35,067 bases of DNA from Deltaproteobacteria bacterium. GTDB lineage: Bacteria; Desulfobacterota; JAFDED01. Made by a program: the position numbers and the translations under genes. The number at the start of each line of letters is the position of its first letter. Positions within the stretch are counted from its first letter, which is position 1. The notes below the pieces were generated by a model that made no database searches, was not told the DNA's origin, and saw only the letters and a program-made list of their open reading frames with translations. Shown here in pieces: positions 25,864 through 33,098 of the stretch. The stretch covers positions 1-35,067 of the forward strand of contig JAFDED010000041.1 of assembly GCA_019310535.1 (NCBI GenBank). Direction: 5' to 3'.

Positions 25864-27053
25864 GGAGCCTTCTCCACAATAAACACATTATCGTCATATG
25901 CGGCAGCGGAGGAGTTGGCAAGACAACTCTTTCTTCTGCATTGGCACTCATGGGGGCCATGGAGGGGAAACGCTCTCTTGTGTTGACCGTTGATCCGGCC
26001 CGTCGTCTGGCTCAAGCCATGGGTCTCAGGAAGCTTGATGATCGGGTTCGACCAATTTCCTCCTCCGTTTTCTCCCGGGCGGGATTGTGTCCAGCCGGCT
26101 CACTGTCCGCTGTCATGCTGGATACACGGCGTACCTTCGATCGCATCATCGAGCGAACAGCTCCTTCCTCCACTATATCAGCCCGCATTATGGCCAATCC
26201 TTTCTATGACCACATGGCCGGTTTCATGGCCGGTTCCCACGAATACATGGCCATGGAGAAGCTTTTGGAATTTCACCAGTCCGGTGAATACGAACTCCTG
26301 GTGCTGGATACCCCTCCTACGCGCCATGCACTGGATTTCCTGGATGCACCAAAACGCATGCTGGATTTCCTGGATGATTCGGTGGTTCGGTGGTTCGTAA
26401 AACCCTCCATTGTTGCGGGCCACTTCCCTCTTAAAATCCTCGGGAAAGGAGTTGCGCTACATCTGGGTGCCCTGGAACGCTTCACGGGGATTCAGGTCCT
26501 GGGAGACCTGGCCGAATTCTTTGGCAATTTCTCAAGTATGCACCAAGGCTTTAAAGAAAGGGCAGCGCAGGTCCGGGAGCTTTTCGTCAGCGATTCTACA
26601 GCATTCGTCTTGGTAACCGCGCCGGATCATTCCAACATTGCGGAGAACCGATTCTTCTGCCAGCGCCTTGTGGAAGAGGGCATTCCTCTGTCATGCGTGG
26701 TTTTCAACCGAGTACGGGTAATCGACAAGTATCCGGAAGCTTGCGGGGAAAATCCAGGCGTGGAAGAATTGTATGATTTTTTGGCGCACAACAGCGCCCA
26801 TACAACCCCTGATATAAAAAATTTCCGGGCCTTGATAGAAAAACTGCGAGAGAATTATACGCGGTATTGCCGCCTGGCGGAAATCGATTCTTCAACCATT
26901 CAAGCCTTGCAGCAACAGCTTCCTGCACAACTCCCCACCGTCCTCATCCCGCTGTTTGAAGAACATGTGCACAACCTGCAAACCCTTTATCGGTTGGGAA
27001 AATACCTGGTAAACGACAGTGCCGATCATAATGCAATAGAGGCGGCACAATGA
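25848..27053 (+). CDS. ArsA/Get3-like ATPase, active-site partner
   Basis: The protein has 401 residues from GTG 25848 (ATG 25860, overlapping the previous stop as ATGA, is the alternative; the GTG start aligns better with the paralogue). The P-loop GSGGVGKTT (19-27) keeps Lys25 but has Ser20 where the signature Lys belongs. Switch I is intact (TVDPARRLAQ) and switch II is LDTPPTRHALDFL, as in active ArsA/Get3. It should bind and hydrolyse ATP, with the missing signature Lys probably supplied in trans by the partner. Later motifs include LVTAPDHSNIAENRFFCQRL. Role unknown; candidate clients are membrane or tail-anchored proteins. Confidence 0.9.
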   Translation: MDEFMRSLLHNKHIIVICGSGGVGKTTLSSALALMGAMEGKRSLVLTVDPARRLAQAMGLRKLDDRVRPISSSVFSRAGLCPAGSLSAVMLDTRRTFDRIIERTAPSSTISARIMANPFYDHMAGFMAGSHEYMAMEKLLEFHQSGEYELLVLDTPPTRHALDFLDAPKRMLDFLDDSVVRWFVKPSIVAGHFPLKILGKGVALHLGALERFTGIQVLGDLAEFFGNFSSMHQGFKERAAQVRELFVSDSTAFVLVTAPDHSNIAENRFFCQRLVEEGIPLSCVVFNRVRVIDKYPEACGENPGVEELYDFLAHNSAHTTPDIKNFRALIEKLRENYTRYCRLAEIDSSTIQALQQQLPAQLPTVLIPLFEEHVHNLQTLYRLGKYLVNDSADHNAIEAAQ

Positions 27054-27229
27054 AAATTATCGTAATTAATGGTAGCAGGCGGAGGATGGGCTGTGCCCAT
27101 CAAATCACTGAATGCCTTGATCGGGTCGCAGCTTTCATGATTAGACACCCTTTGATGAAAACTTATGAAAGGTTGATTTTCAGCAAGATAATGGCGGGGC
27201 CACCCCTCATGGAACCAGAATGCCATTAA
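27050..27229 (+). pseudogene. Remnant of an NAD(P)H-dependent FMN reductase, coupled to the ArsA-like gene
   Basis: A 59-codon frame whose ATG overlaps the stop of the ArsA-like gene (ATGA at 27050-27053). The start MKIIVINGSRRRMG is the flavodoxin-fold FMN-binding start of NADPH-dependent FMN reductases (normally MKIIVINGSPRK-G-T). The rest (IRHPLMKTYERLIFSKIM, then GPPLMEPECH) looks like a later part of the fold joined after an internal deletion. The canonical Pro after GS and the CxxC region are missing and the length is about a third of normal. Best read as a decayed, internally deleted gene. The 120 bases after it hold nothing recognisable. Confidence 0.45.
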
Positions 27230-27366
27230 GGTTTGGCCGGTATTGAGTCATAGCTTTCGGTCCAATGGGTAAGCAATAAGAATTTAATAAAAATCAAGCA
27301 ATTAAAGTCTCATTTGCTGACCTGATAGGATAATACAACTAATTTTTCATTTTGCAGTTAAAAGTG

Positions 27367-28254
27367 ATGGATGTATCCGCCATAGTGGTTTCTCATAATA
27401 ACCGTGTGCACCTGGTTCCTTGCCTGGAATCGCTCCAAACTGCTCTGGAAAGATTATGGTGTGAAATCTGGCTGGTCGATAATGCTTCCAGCGACGGGGG
27501 GCCGGAGGAGGTCCGGAATCTCCTTCCCTGGGTTAAATTCATACGCAATGACCGGAACATCGGATTTGCCAGGGCGAACAATCAGGCAATCAGGAGTGCC
27601 GCCGGCCGATACATTCTTCTCCTGAATCCGGATACCCTCCTGCATCGCCAGAGCCTTATAATACTGGTCAATTTTCTGAAGCACCATCCTAAAGTGGGCA
27701 TTGTGGGACCGGCGGTGTACGATGAGGAAAATTTTTCCAACATCCAGATGTCGGCGCGAAGCTTCCCATCCTTTTCCACGCCTTTATATCACCGGTACTC
27801 GCCGCTCGCCAGACTATGGAAAAATAACCCCTGGTCCCGCCGCTACCTCCAGATCGATCTGGACCGGGACCGTCCATCCCGTGTCGATTGGGTGTCGGCC
27901 TGCTGCTTGATGGTCCGGAGAGATGTATTGGATGGGATCGGGCTTTTGGATGAGCAGTTTTGGATGTTTGCGGAGGACGTTGACCTGTGCCGTCGGGCCT
28001 GGCAGGGCGGATGGGAGGTCGCCTACGAGCCGCGGGCAAAAGTCGTCCACTTCATCGGAGCAAGCAGGGGGAAGGTTTCCGCCCGTGTGGTAGTGGAGCG
28101 CCACCGGAGTATGTGGATCTATTACCGCAAGCACGAACAGAAGAATCCGCTGGTCTCGGGGCTTGTTCTTGGAGGAATAGCGCTCCGATGCGTTATTCAC
28201 CTGGCGATGAACGCTATACGAAAAAATGCCGGAAAAGCTCACGGGCTCGCTTAA
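27367..28254 (+). CDS. Family 2 glycosyltransferase (rhamnosyltransferase-like)
   Basis: The protein has 295 residues from ATG 27367; an in-frame TTG at 27352 and GTG at 27364 are alternatives and no site has a strong ribosome binding sequence. The GT-A fold begins SAIVVSHNNRVHLVPCLESL, with nucleotide-sugar motifs LVDNASSDGG, RNDRNIGFARANNQAI and the metal-binding LLLNPDT. The acceptor-side motif FWMFAEDVDLCRRAWQGGW is characteristic of WbbL-like transferases. A hydrophobic segment near the C-terminus (VLGGIALRCVIHLAM) suggests membrane association. It probably adds a sugar, perhaps rhamnose, to a lipid-linked glycan started by the neighbouring WecA-type enzyme. Confidence 0.9.
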   Translation: MDVSAIVVSHNNRVHLVPCLESLQTALERLWCEIWLVDNASSDGGPEEVRNLLPWVKFIRNDRNIGFARANNQAIRSAAGRYILLLNPDTLLHRQSLIILVNFLKHHPKVGIVGPAVYDEENFSNIQMSARSFPSFSTPLYHRYSPLARLWKNNPWSRRYLQIDLDRDRPSRVDWVSACCLMVRRDVLDGIGLLDEQFWMFAEDVDLCRRAWQGGWEVAYEPRAKVVHFIGASRGKVSARVVVERHRSMWIYYRKHEQKNPLVSGLVLGGIALRCVIHLAMNAIRKNAGKAHGLA

Positions 28255-28308
28255 TATCGGATAATGATCGAGGAAACAACAGTCTCTAACACGGCAAATG
28301 AAAACGCT

Positions 28309-29838
28309 TCACGGCTTGATATGGAACGGATTGACGCAGCCCGAGGTGTTGGAATTGTCTTCGAAGGTTTTGTGGATGCGAGTCAAGGCGATGGGCAGAA
28401 GGGCTCGAATAATGTAAATAAAAGAGTTCATGCCCACCTCATTCCCTCCATTGTCGCCTATCTCATGAAAGATCCACAGCTTGCTGGAAAATCTCCCGGG
28501 CTGTTCCATGGGAAGGATATGACCTAGAAGCCCATTCTGGATATCCTCTTCCCGCCATTCCCCGTCCGGCCAGCGCCATTCAAATATCATCTCACATGGG
28601 GCGCCTGGACCGATCCAGCGCAACTGAAGCCGGGCCTGTTGTATCCCCATTGCTGCGAAAGCCTTCTTGCACGCATTCCACAAAGAATCTATATGATCTA
28701 TGCGGGGAAGCCCCTCCAGGAGATTTATCAAATCCTTGCCCCGTCTCTGCCGGAGGCGGATCAACTCGAGGGTCAGCCTCACCCTTCCCGAAACGTTCTC
28801 CAGTTCGTGATAATGCAGAAACTTGACGAAACAGAGCATGGCTACAAATGTCAGAGCCAGGACGATCCGGGTCGTCTCGTCCCTGAGAAAAGCCATAGTG
28901 GCTGCCACGATGCCCAGGAATAAGCAGATTCCGTACAGCAGAAGCACAGCCTTGCGATGGGAGAACCCTCTCTCCAGGAGCTTGTGATGAATGTGCATGG
29001 CATCGCCCAGGAAGAAGGATCGCCCCTCGATCAGGCGTCGTAATACCGATAGGCCGGTATCCAGAATAGGGAGCCCCATGACGATGATGACAGCCAGCAG
29101 CGCGAAGGCGGTGGAACCTTTCTGAGAACTGGCGATGGACAGGGCCGCCAGGACAAACCCAAGGAAAAGGCTACCCGAATCCCCCATGAAGATGCTGGCG
29201 GGATTGAAGTTGTACAGTAGAAACGCCAGCAGGCCGCCCATGAGTGTGAGAGTGAACAGCGGGACAATAGGCTGTAGCTGTTGCAGGCAAAGGACCAGCA
29301 GCGCTGCAGAGATGATAAAACCAACGCCGGCGGCCAGCCCATCCAGCCCATCAATCAGATTAAATGCATTGGTCAACAGCACTACCCATAAAATGGTGGC
29401 CGGGAATGCCAGCCAGCCAAGCGCTATACTTTCTCCGAATGGATTGGTAACCAACTCGATACGGAACCCTGCATAATAGAGGATTAACGCCGCCCCCACC
29501 TGAGTGAGCAGTTTCACCCACGGGCTGATCCGCCGGACATCGTCGGCCACACCGGAAAGAAATACCAGCAAGCTGGCTATGAATAGCCCCCCGTAAGCAT
29601 ATTTTTGCTCCAGCAATGGTAAGACGGGAAGCGTGGGATATACAAATGTCAATAACACCGGGATGTAAAACGCAATAAAAATGACCACGCCACCCATGCG
29701 GGGAACGGGCGACCGGTGAATTTTTCTCTCTCCTGGAAGATCCACCGCTCCGATGGACAAGGCCAACCGCCGCAGGGCTGGAGTCAAGAGATACACGATC
29801 AAAAATGAAAGGATGAACATCGAAAAATACGTCGTCAT
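28309..29838 (-). CDS. WecA/MraY-family undecaprenyl-phosphate sugar-1-phosphate transferase with C-terminal extension
   Basis: The protein has 509 residues from ATG 29838 (AGAAGG two bases upstream; TTG 29871 with GGAG five bases upstream is an alternative). About eleven transmembrane helices carry the family motifs: PRMGGVVIF, the metal-binding NAFNLIDGLDGLAAG, GDSGSLFLGF and the HIHHKLLERGFSHR loop. It should transfer HexNAc-1-phosphate or a similar sugar phosphate to undecaprenyl phosphate, starting surface polysaccharide synthesis. After the last helix about 170 cytoplasmic residues follow (from LHYHELENVSGRVRL), without obvious similarity, making it longer than the usual ~350. It is convergent with the glycosyltransferase. 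Confidence 0.9.
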   Translation of the reverse strand: MTTYFSMFILSFLIVYLLTPALRRLALSIGAVDLPGERKIHRSPVPRMGGVVIFIAFYIPVLLTFVYPTLPVLPLLEQKYAYGGLFIASLLVFLSGVADDVRRISPWVKLLTQVGAALILYYAGFRIELVTNPFGESIALGWLAFPATILWVVLLTNAFNLIDGLDGLAAGVGFIISAALLVLCLQQLQPIVPLFTLTLMGGLLAFLLYNFNPASIFMGDSGSLFLGFVLAALSIASSQKGSTAFALLAVIIVMGLPILDTGLSVLRRLIEGRSFFLGDAMHIHHKLLERGFSHRKAVLLLYGICLFLGIVAATMAFLRDETTRIVLALTFVAMLCFVKFLHYHELENVSGRVRLTLELIRLRQRRGKDLINLLEGLPRIDHIDSLWNACKKAFAAMGIQQARLQLRWIGPGAPCEMIFEWRWPDGEWREEDIQNGLLGHILPMEQPGRFSSKLWIFHEIGDNGGNEVGMNSFIYIIRALLPIALTRIHKTFEDNSNTSGCVNPFHIKP

Positions 29839-29894
29839 GACCTTCTGTACCGCTGGTTTAGTGTAAGACAAAGCTACTCCTGTCGGCCCAGGAT

Positions 29895-29924
29895 GTCAAG
29901 CCCCAAAGCGGACACTTCTTGACA
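29895..29924. promoter_or_regulatory. Divergent -35 elements (wecA-like / gltX) in inverted repeat
   Basis: TGTCAAG (29895-29901) and CTTGACA (29918-29924) are inverted copies 16 bases apart. Each contains a perfect TTGACA -35, one facing the transferase gene and one facing gltX. The corresponding -10 boxes (TAGCTT on minus, TAAGGC on plus, both at 17 bases) are weak. The repeat could also be an operator. Confidence 0.4.
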
Positions 29925-30091
29925 GATAAAGTAAAAGGATGTAAGGCATACATAGATATGTATCTCTGGAAATATCAATACCTATTCATCTCTGGAACAT
30001 CCAGGGGTGGATTGCCAGTTTTATAGTCTCAGGAACGGGAGTATCCCTTTAAAGAGTGTTACAAAACATATAACGACACAGGGAAAAAATA

Positions 30092-31534
30092 ATGGGCAAT
30101 ATGATCAAGACACGGTTCGCACCCAGCCCCACAGGGTACCTTCACATCGGCGGAGCGCGCACGGCCCTCTTCAACTGGCTCTATAGTCGGCATCACGGCG
30201 GCAAATTCGTGCTTCGCATTGAGGACACGGACCGGGTGAGATCCACCGAGGAAAACACGAAAGCCATCCTGGAGGGCCTTCTGTGGCTTGATCTCCAGTG
30301 GGACGAGGGCCCTTATCTGCAATCAGAGCGAGTAGGACTTTACCGAGAATATGCGGAAAAGCTCCTGGAGACAGGACACGCGTATTACTGTGCCTGCGCG
30401 CCGGAAGAGCTTCAGGCGCGCCGCGAACGGGCGCTGGCAGAAGGAAGGAAACCGAAGTATGACGGCACCTGTCGGAACCGTGATCTGGGACCAGGGCCGG
30501 GCCGCGTGGTGAGATTCAGCACCCCTTTGGCCGGGGAAACCGTTGTGCGCGATCTCGTACAGGGTCCGGTGATTTTCAGGAACGAGGAATTAGACGATCT
30601 GGTCATCCTTCGCGCCGAAGGTTGGCCGACGTACAATTTCTCCGTGGTGATCGACGATATTACCATGGAGATCACCTGTGTGCTCAGGGGCGTGGATCAT
30701 CTGAACAACGCCCCACGGCAGATACTGATTTATCAAGCACTCGGCTGCGATCTGCCGGATTTTGCCCATGTTCCGCTGATACTGGGGAGCGACGGCAAGC
30801 GTCTAAGCAAGCGGCACGGTGCGGTTTCTGTCCAGGCTTACCAGGAAGCAGGATATCTTCCCGACGCCATGGTCAATTTCCTGGTTCGCCTGGGTTGGTC
30901 CCATGGAGACCAGGAAATCTTTTCAGTGGATGAACTGATCGAAAAGTTCAGTTTGGAGAAAGTGGGCAAATCTTCCGGCATCTTCAACGCCGAGAAACTC
31001 TTGGCCATCAATGCTCATTACATCCGGCACAAAGACCCTCAGTCTCTCGCAAAGCTGATGCGACCTATCCTTGAGGACCGGGGGTTCAAGGATGTGGAAG
31101 AGGCATACCTCCAGGCAGCGGCGGCTACTCTCGGGGAGAAGGGCAAAACCCTTGTGGATCTGGTGAACATGGGGAGTTTTTATTTCCAAAAAGACGTTGA
31201 ATACGACTCCAAAGCAGTTCAAAAATATTTCACACCCAGCATTCTTCCTGCGCTGGAAGAAGTGGTCCAGGCATTGCGCGAGATGTCTCCTTTCGACACC
31301 GAGAAGATGGAGCGGATTTTCAGGGATACGGCTGAGCACAGGGGCATCAAACTGGTGGAGCTGGCACAGCCCGTTCGTTTGGCGCTCACGGGCGGCACGG
31401 TGAGCCCCGGTCTCTTTGAGATGATGGAGGTCATGGGCCGGGAGGAGGTTTTCCGACGTATAGAGAAAGCTCTGGCGTTTATCCGGGAAAAAGAGCAGAA
31501 GAAACAGAAAACGCCCGGGTCAGTGCAATCTTGA
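30092..31534 (+). CDS. gltX: Glutamyl-tRNA synthetase (GluRS)
   Basis: The protein has 480 residues, normal for bacterial GluRS. It attaches Glu to tRNA-Glu and, in organisms without glutaminyl-tRNA synthetase, also to tRNA-Gln for later amidation by GatCAB. The HIGH signature is in FAPSPTGYLHIGGARTALFN (first residues), the KMSKS equivalent is KRLSKRHG, and the anticodon-binding helical domain occupies the C-terminal third. ATG 30092 follows an AGGGA box; ATG 30101 is possible. The gene lies directly upstream of tRNA-Gln and tRNA-Glu, which it may both serve. Confidence 0.95.
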   Translation: MGNMIKTRFAPSPTGYLHIGGARTALFNWLYSRHHGGKFVLRIEDTDRVRSTEENTKAILEGLLWLDLQWDEGPYLQSERVGLYREYAEKLLETGHAYYCACAPEELQARRERALAEGRKPKYDGTCRNRDLGPGPGRVVRFSTPLAGETVVRDLVQGPVIFRNEELDDLVILRAEGWPTYNFSVVIDDITMEITCVLRGVDHLNNAPRQILIYQALGCDLPDFAHVPLILGSDGKRLSKRHGAVSVQAYQEAGYLPDAMVNFLVRLGWSHGDQEIFSVDELIEKFSLEKVGKSSGIFNAEKLLAINAHYIRHKDPQSLAKLMRPILEDRGFKDVEEAYLQAAAATLGEKGKTLVDLVNMGSFYFQKDVEYDSKAVQKYFTPSILPALEEVVQALREMSPFDTEKMERIFRDTAEHRGIKLVELAQPVRLALTGGTVSPGLFEMMEVMGREEVFRRIEKALAFIREKEQKKQKTPGSVQS

Positions 31535-31568
31535 CATAAAGTTCTCAATATGGTTGCGGACATTATCC

Positions 31569-31597
31569 TTGACTTATTTTTTTGTATAAGATATTAA
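31569..31597 (+). promoter_or_regulatory. Sigma-70-type promoter for the tRNA-Gln/tRNA-Glu operon
   Basis: TTGACT (31569-31574), 17-base AT-rich spacer, TATTAA (31592-31597). It lies 23 bases before the tRNA-Gln 5' end, giving the short leader expected for a tRNA operon. Confidence 0.65.
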
Positions 31598-31619
31598 AAA
31601 GACGTTTTTACTGTGTCAT

Positions 31620-31693
31620 TGGGGGATCGTCTAGCGGCAGGACTGCGGACTCTGGATCCGCCTACCTAGGTTCGAATCCTAGTCCCCCAGCCA
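31620..31693 (+). tRNA. tRNA-Gln (anticodon CUG)
   Basis: A full cloverleaf with encoded CCA. Acceptor TGGGGGA (31620-31626) pairs with TCCCCCA (31683-31689), discriminator G31690. The D stem is GTC/GAC; the anticodon stem GCGGA/TCCGC holds loop CTCTGGA with anticodon CTG at 31652-31654; the T loop is TTCGAAT. It decodes CAG. Eight bases separate it from tRNA-Glu. Confidence 0.95.
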
Positions 31694-31701
31694 ATTTATC
31701 A

Positions 31702-31776
31702 GGCCCCATCGTCTAGAGGTGAGGACACCGGCCTCTCACGCCGGAGACAGGGGTTCGATTCCCCTTGGGGCTGCCA
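31702..31776 (+). tRNA. tRNA-Glu (anticodon CUC), island attachment site
   Basis: A full cloverleaf with encoded CCA. Acceptor GGCCCCA (31702-31708) pairs with TGGGGCT (31766-31772), with a G.U first pair, discriminator G31773. Anticodon stem CCGGC/GCCGG holds loop CTCTCAC with anticodon CTC at 31735-31737. It decodes GAG. A tyrosine integrase gene ends 15 bases past its 3' end, so the T-arm and acceptor end is the probable attachment site. Confidence 0.95.
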
Positions 31777-31785
31777 AATGATATC

Positions 31786-31821
31786 AAGAGGTTAGACTCT
31801 ATTGGGTTTAACCTCTTTTTT
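31786..31821 (+). terminator. Rho-independent terminator of the tRNA operon
   Basis: AAGAGGTTA (31786-31794) pairs perfectly with TAACCTCTT (31809-31817) and is followed by further T residues. It overlaps the last codons of the convergent integrase gene. Confidence 0.75.
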
Positions 31822-32865
31822 AATTTGGGGTAAATCATCGGGTAAATTTGTTTTTGACAATAAGTTCATCGTTTCTTGTAGATCCCGGTTTATGTTGTGA
31901 ATATATCGTTCAGTTGTGGTTACGTTTTTATGCCTTAGAATGCGCTGGATAGTCTTGGCGCTGACTTTATGGGTATCGGCCAGAATGGATGCCACATATC
32001 TTCGGAGCGCATGAAAACCGAAGGGTGTTACTCCAGCCCTTTTACATAATCCCCCCATAAATCTTCTCCGGACCTTGAACGGTTTCCCGTAATTGGCACC
32101 AGGCTGCATGCAGACAAAAACATATGGGCTGTTTTTGATGGGCCTGTTTTTCCACCACCATATAAGAGATTCATATAGATCATCAGACATCGGGATCCAC
32201 TCATATTCCATACTCCCATCCTTAGTTTTCCGTGTTCCGAGTCTCACTTCGCGTCTCTCCAAATTAATGTCATCGATCCATATCCATCTATAAATTTCTG
32301 AACGCCTGGCTCCTGTCTGGAGGTAGCAGTCAAGAAATATTCGCTCTTGACGATCAGCAACAGCCAGAACCTTTAGCACATCTTCCTGAGATGGCGTGTA
32401 TTGTGGCTTTCTGTCGTGTGCGCGCCTTCTTATTTTGAGTACCGGGTTGGATGGCAGCTCAAGAATCTGCATACCCCAATTCCACATTGCCAAAAGATTC
32501 TTCCGATCCTTGTTGAAAGCGTTATTTGAGCGGATTTCCGCCTGCTTATCCAGATAAGTCAAAATCATTTCTGAATCGATATTCAGCACGGGATAATTCG
32601 CACCCCATTCTTCTATTATCTGTCTGCACAGCCTCTTTTTCTCCTTGTAAGTCTTGACCGTAAATCTTTTCGAATAGTCGAGATATTTAGTACAGAAGAT
32701 CATCAAGTCCATGCCTTTGAGCTGCTTTTTCACGCCAGACTGCAATTCTTTTCGCTTCTCGTTTTCCCAAACGACAGCAGCCTTTCTGGTTGGAAATAAG
32801 GCTTGATGCCTTTTGCCTTGATGCATGAGCGTCCCACGCCATTTCTTGCCCTCTTTGTATGGCAT
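31792..32865 (-). CDS. int: Tyrosine recombinase / integrase of a genomic island
   Basis: The protein has 357 residues from ATG 32865 (MPYKEGKKWRGTLMHQ), which begins a typical arm-type DNA-binding region with FPTRKAAVVWENEKR; the more upstream frame start at 32916 is less likely. A core-binding domain (~60-160) is followed by the catalytic domain with Arg (TGARRSEIYRW), Lys (GTRKTKDGS), His-x-x-Arg (FGFHALRRYVAS), His (RILRHKNV) and the nucleophile Tyr (TTERYIHNI), all present. It should integrate and excise the element at the adjacent tRNA-Glu 3' end. It is convergent with the tRNA and shares its terminator region. Confidence 0.93.
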   Translation of the reverse strand: MPYKEGKKWRGTLMHQGKRHQALFPTRKAAVVWENEKRKELQSGVKKQLKGMDLMIFCTKYLDYSKRFTVKTYKEKKRLCRQIIEEWGANYPVLNIDSEMILTYLDKQAEIRSNNAFNKDRKNLLAMWNWGMQILELPSNPVLKIRRRAHDRKPQYTPSQEDVLKVLAVADRQERIFLDCYLQTGARRSEIYRWIWIDDINLERREVRLGTRKTKDGSMEYEWIPMSDDLYESLIWWWKNRPIKNSPYVFVCMQPGANYGKPFKVRRRFMGGLCKRAGVTPFGFHALRRYVASILADTHKVSAKTIQRILRHKNVTTTERYIHNINRDLQETMNLLSKTNLPDDLPQIKKEVKPNRV

Positions 32866-32998
32866 CGTCCAGTCCCTCCTGTGTGAATATCCATGAACCA
32901 CCGATTTTCGCGGCACCTAATTCCCGGGCATGAGTATATACCCATCTTACAGATTTTTTCAATCTTCGTGCGATTTCTTGTGGTGTCAGGACAATCAT
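32687..32998 (-). CDS. Excisionase-like helix-turn-helix protein, overlapping the integrase gene
   Basis: The protein has 103 residues. The first ~55 residues form an HTH_17/MerR-like DNA-binding domain (LTPQEIARRLKKSVRWVYTH, then KIGGSWIFTQEGLDDAI), the form used by many excisionases and recombination directionality factors. The remaining ~45 basic residues are read in a different frame through the first 179 bases of the integrase gene. The overlap is long for an xis/int pair; either both frames are used or the tail is a passenger. Its position directly upstream of int supports a role in excision control. Confidence 0.75.
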   Translation of the reverse strand: MIVLTPQEIARRLKKSVRWVYTHARELGAAKIGGSWIFTQEGLDDAIQRGQEMAWDAHASRQKASSLISNQKGCCRLGKREAKRIAVWREKAAQRHGLDDLLY

Positions 32999-33098
32999 CT
33001 AAGCTCTTTGCTCCGTGGGGGTTAGGAAACCGGAGGAGACCAAGGGGAGTATAATTACATCTTCCCCCCTTGGATACTCCCTATGCGGACATGCCTCT

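Noticed and set aside
24910..27053. Arsenite efflux pump function for the ArsA-like genes
   Set aside because: No arsB, arsD or arsR in the window, and the Cys pattern of arsenite-binding ArsA is not evident.
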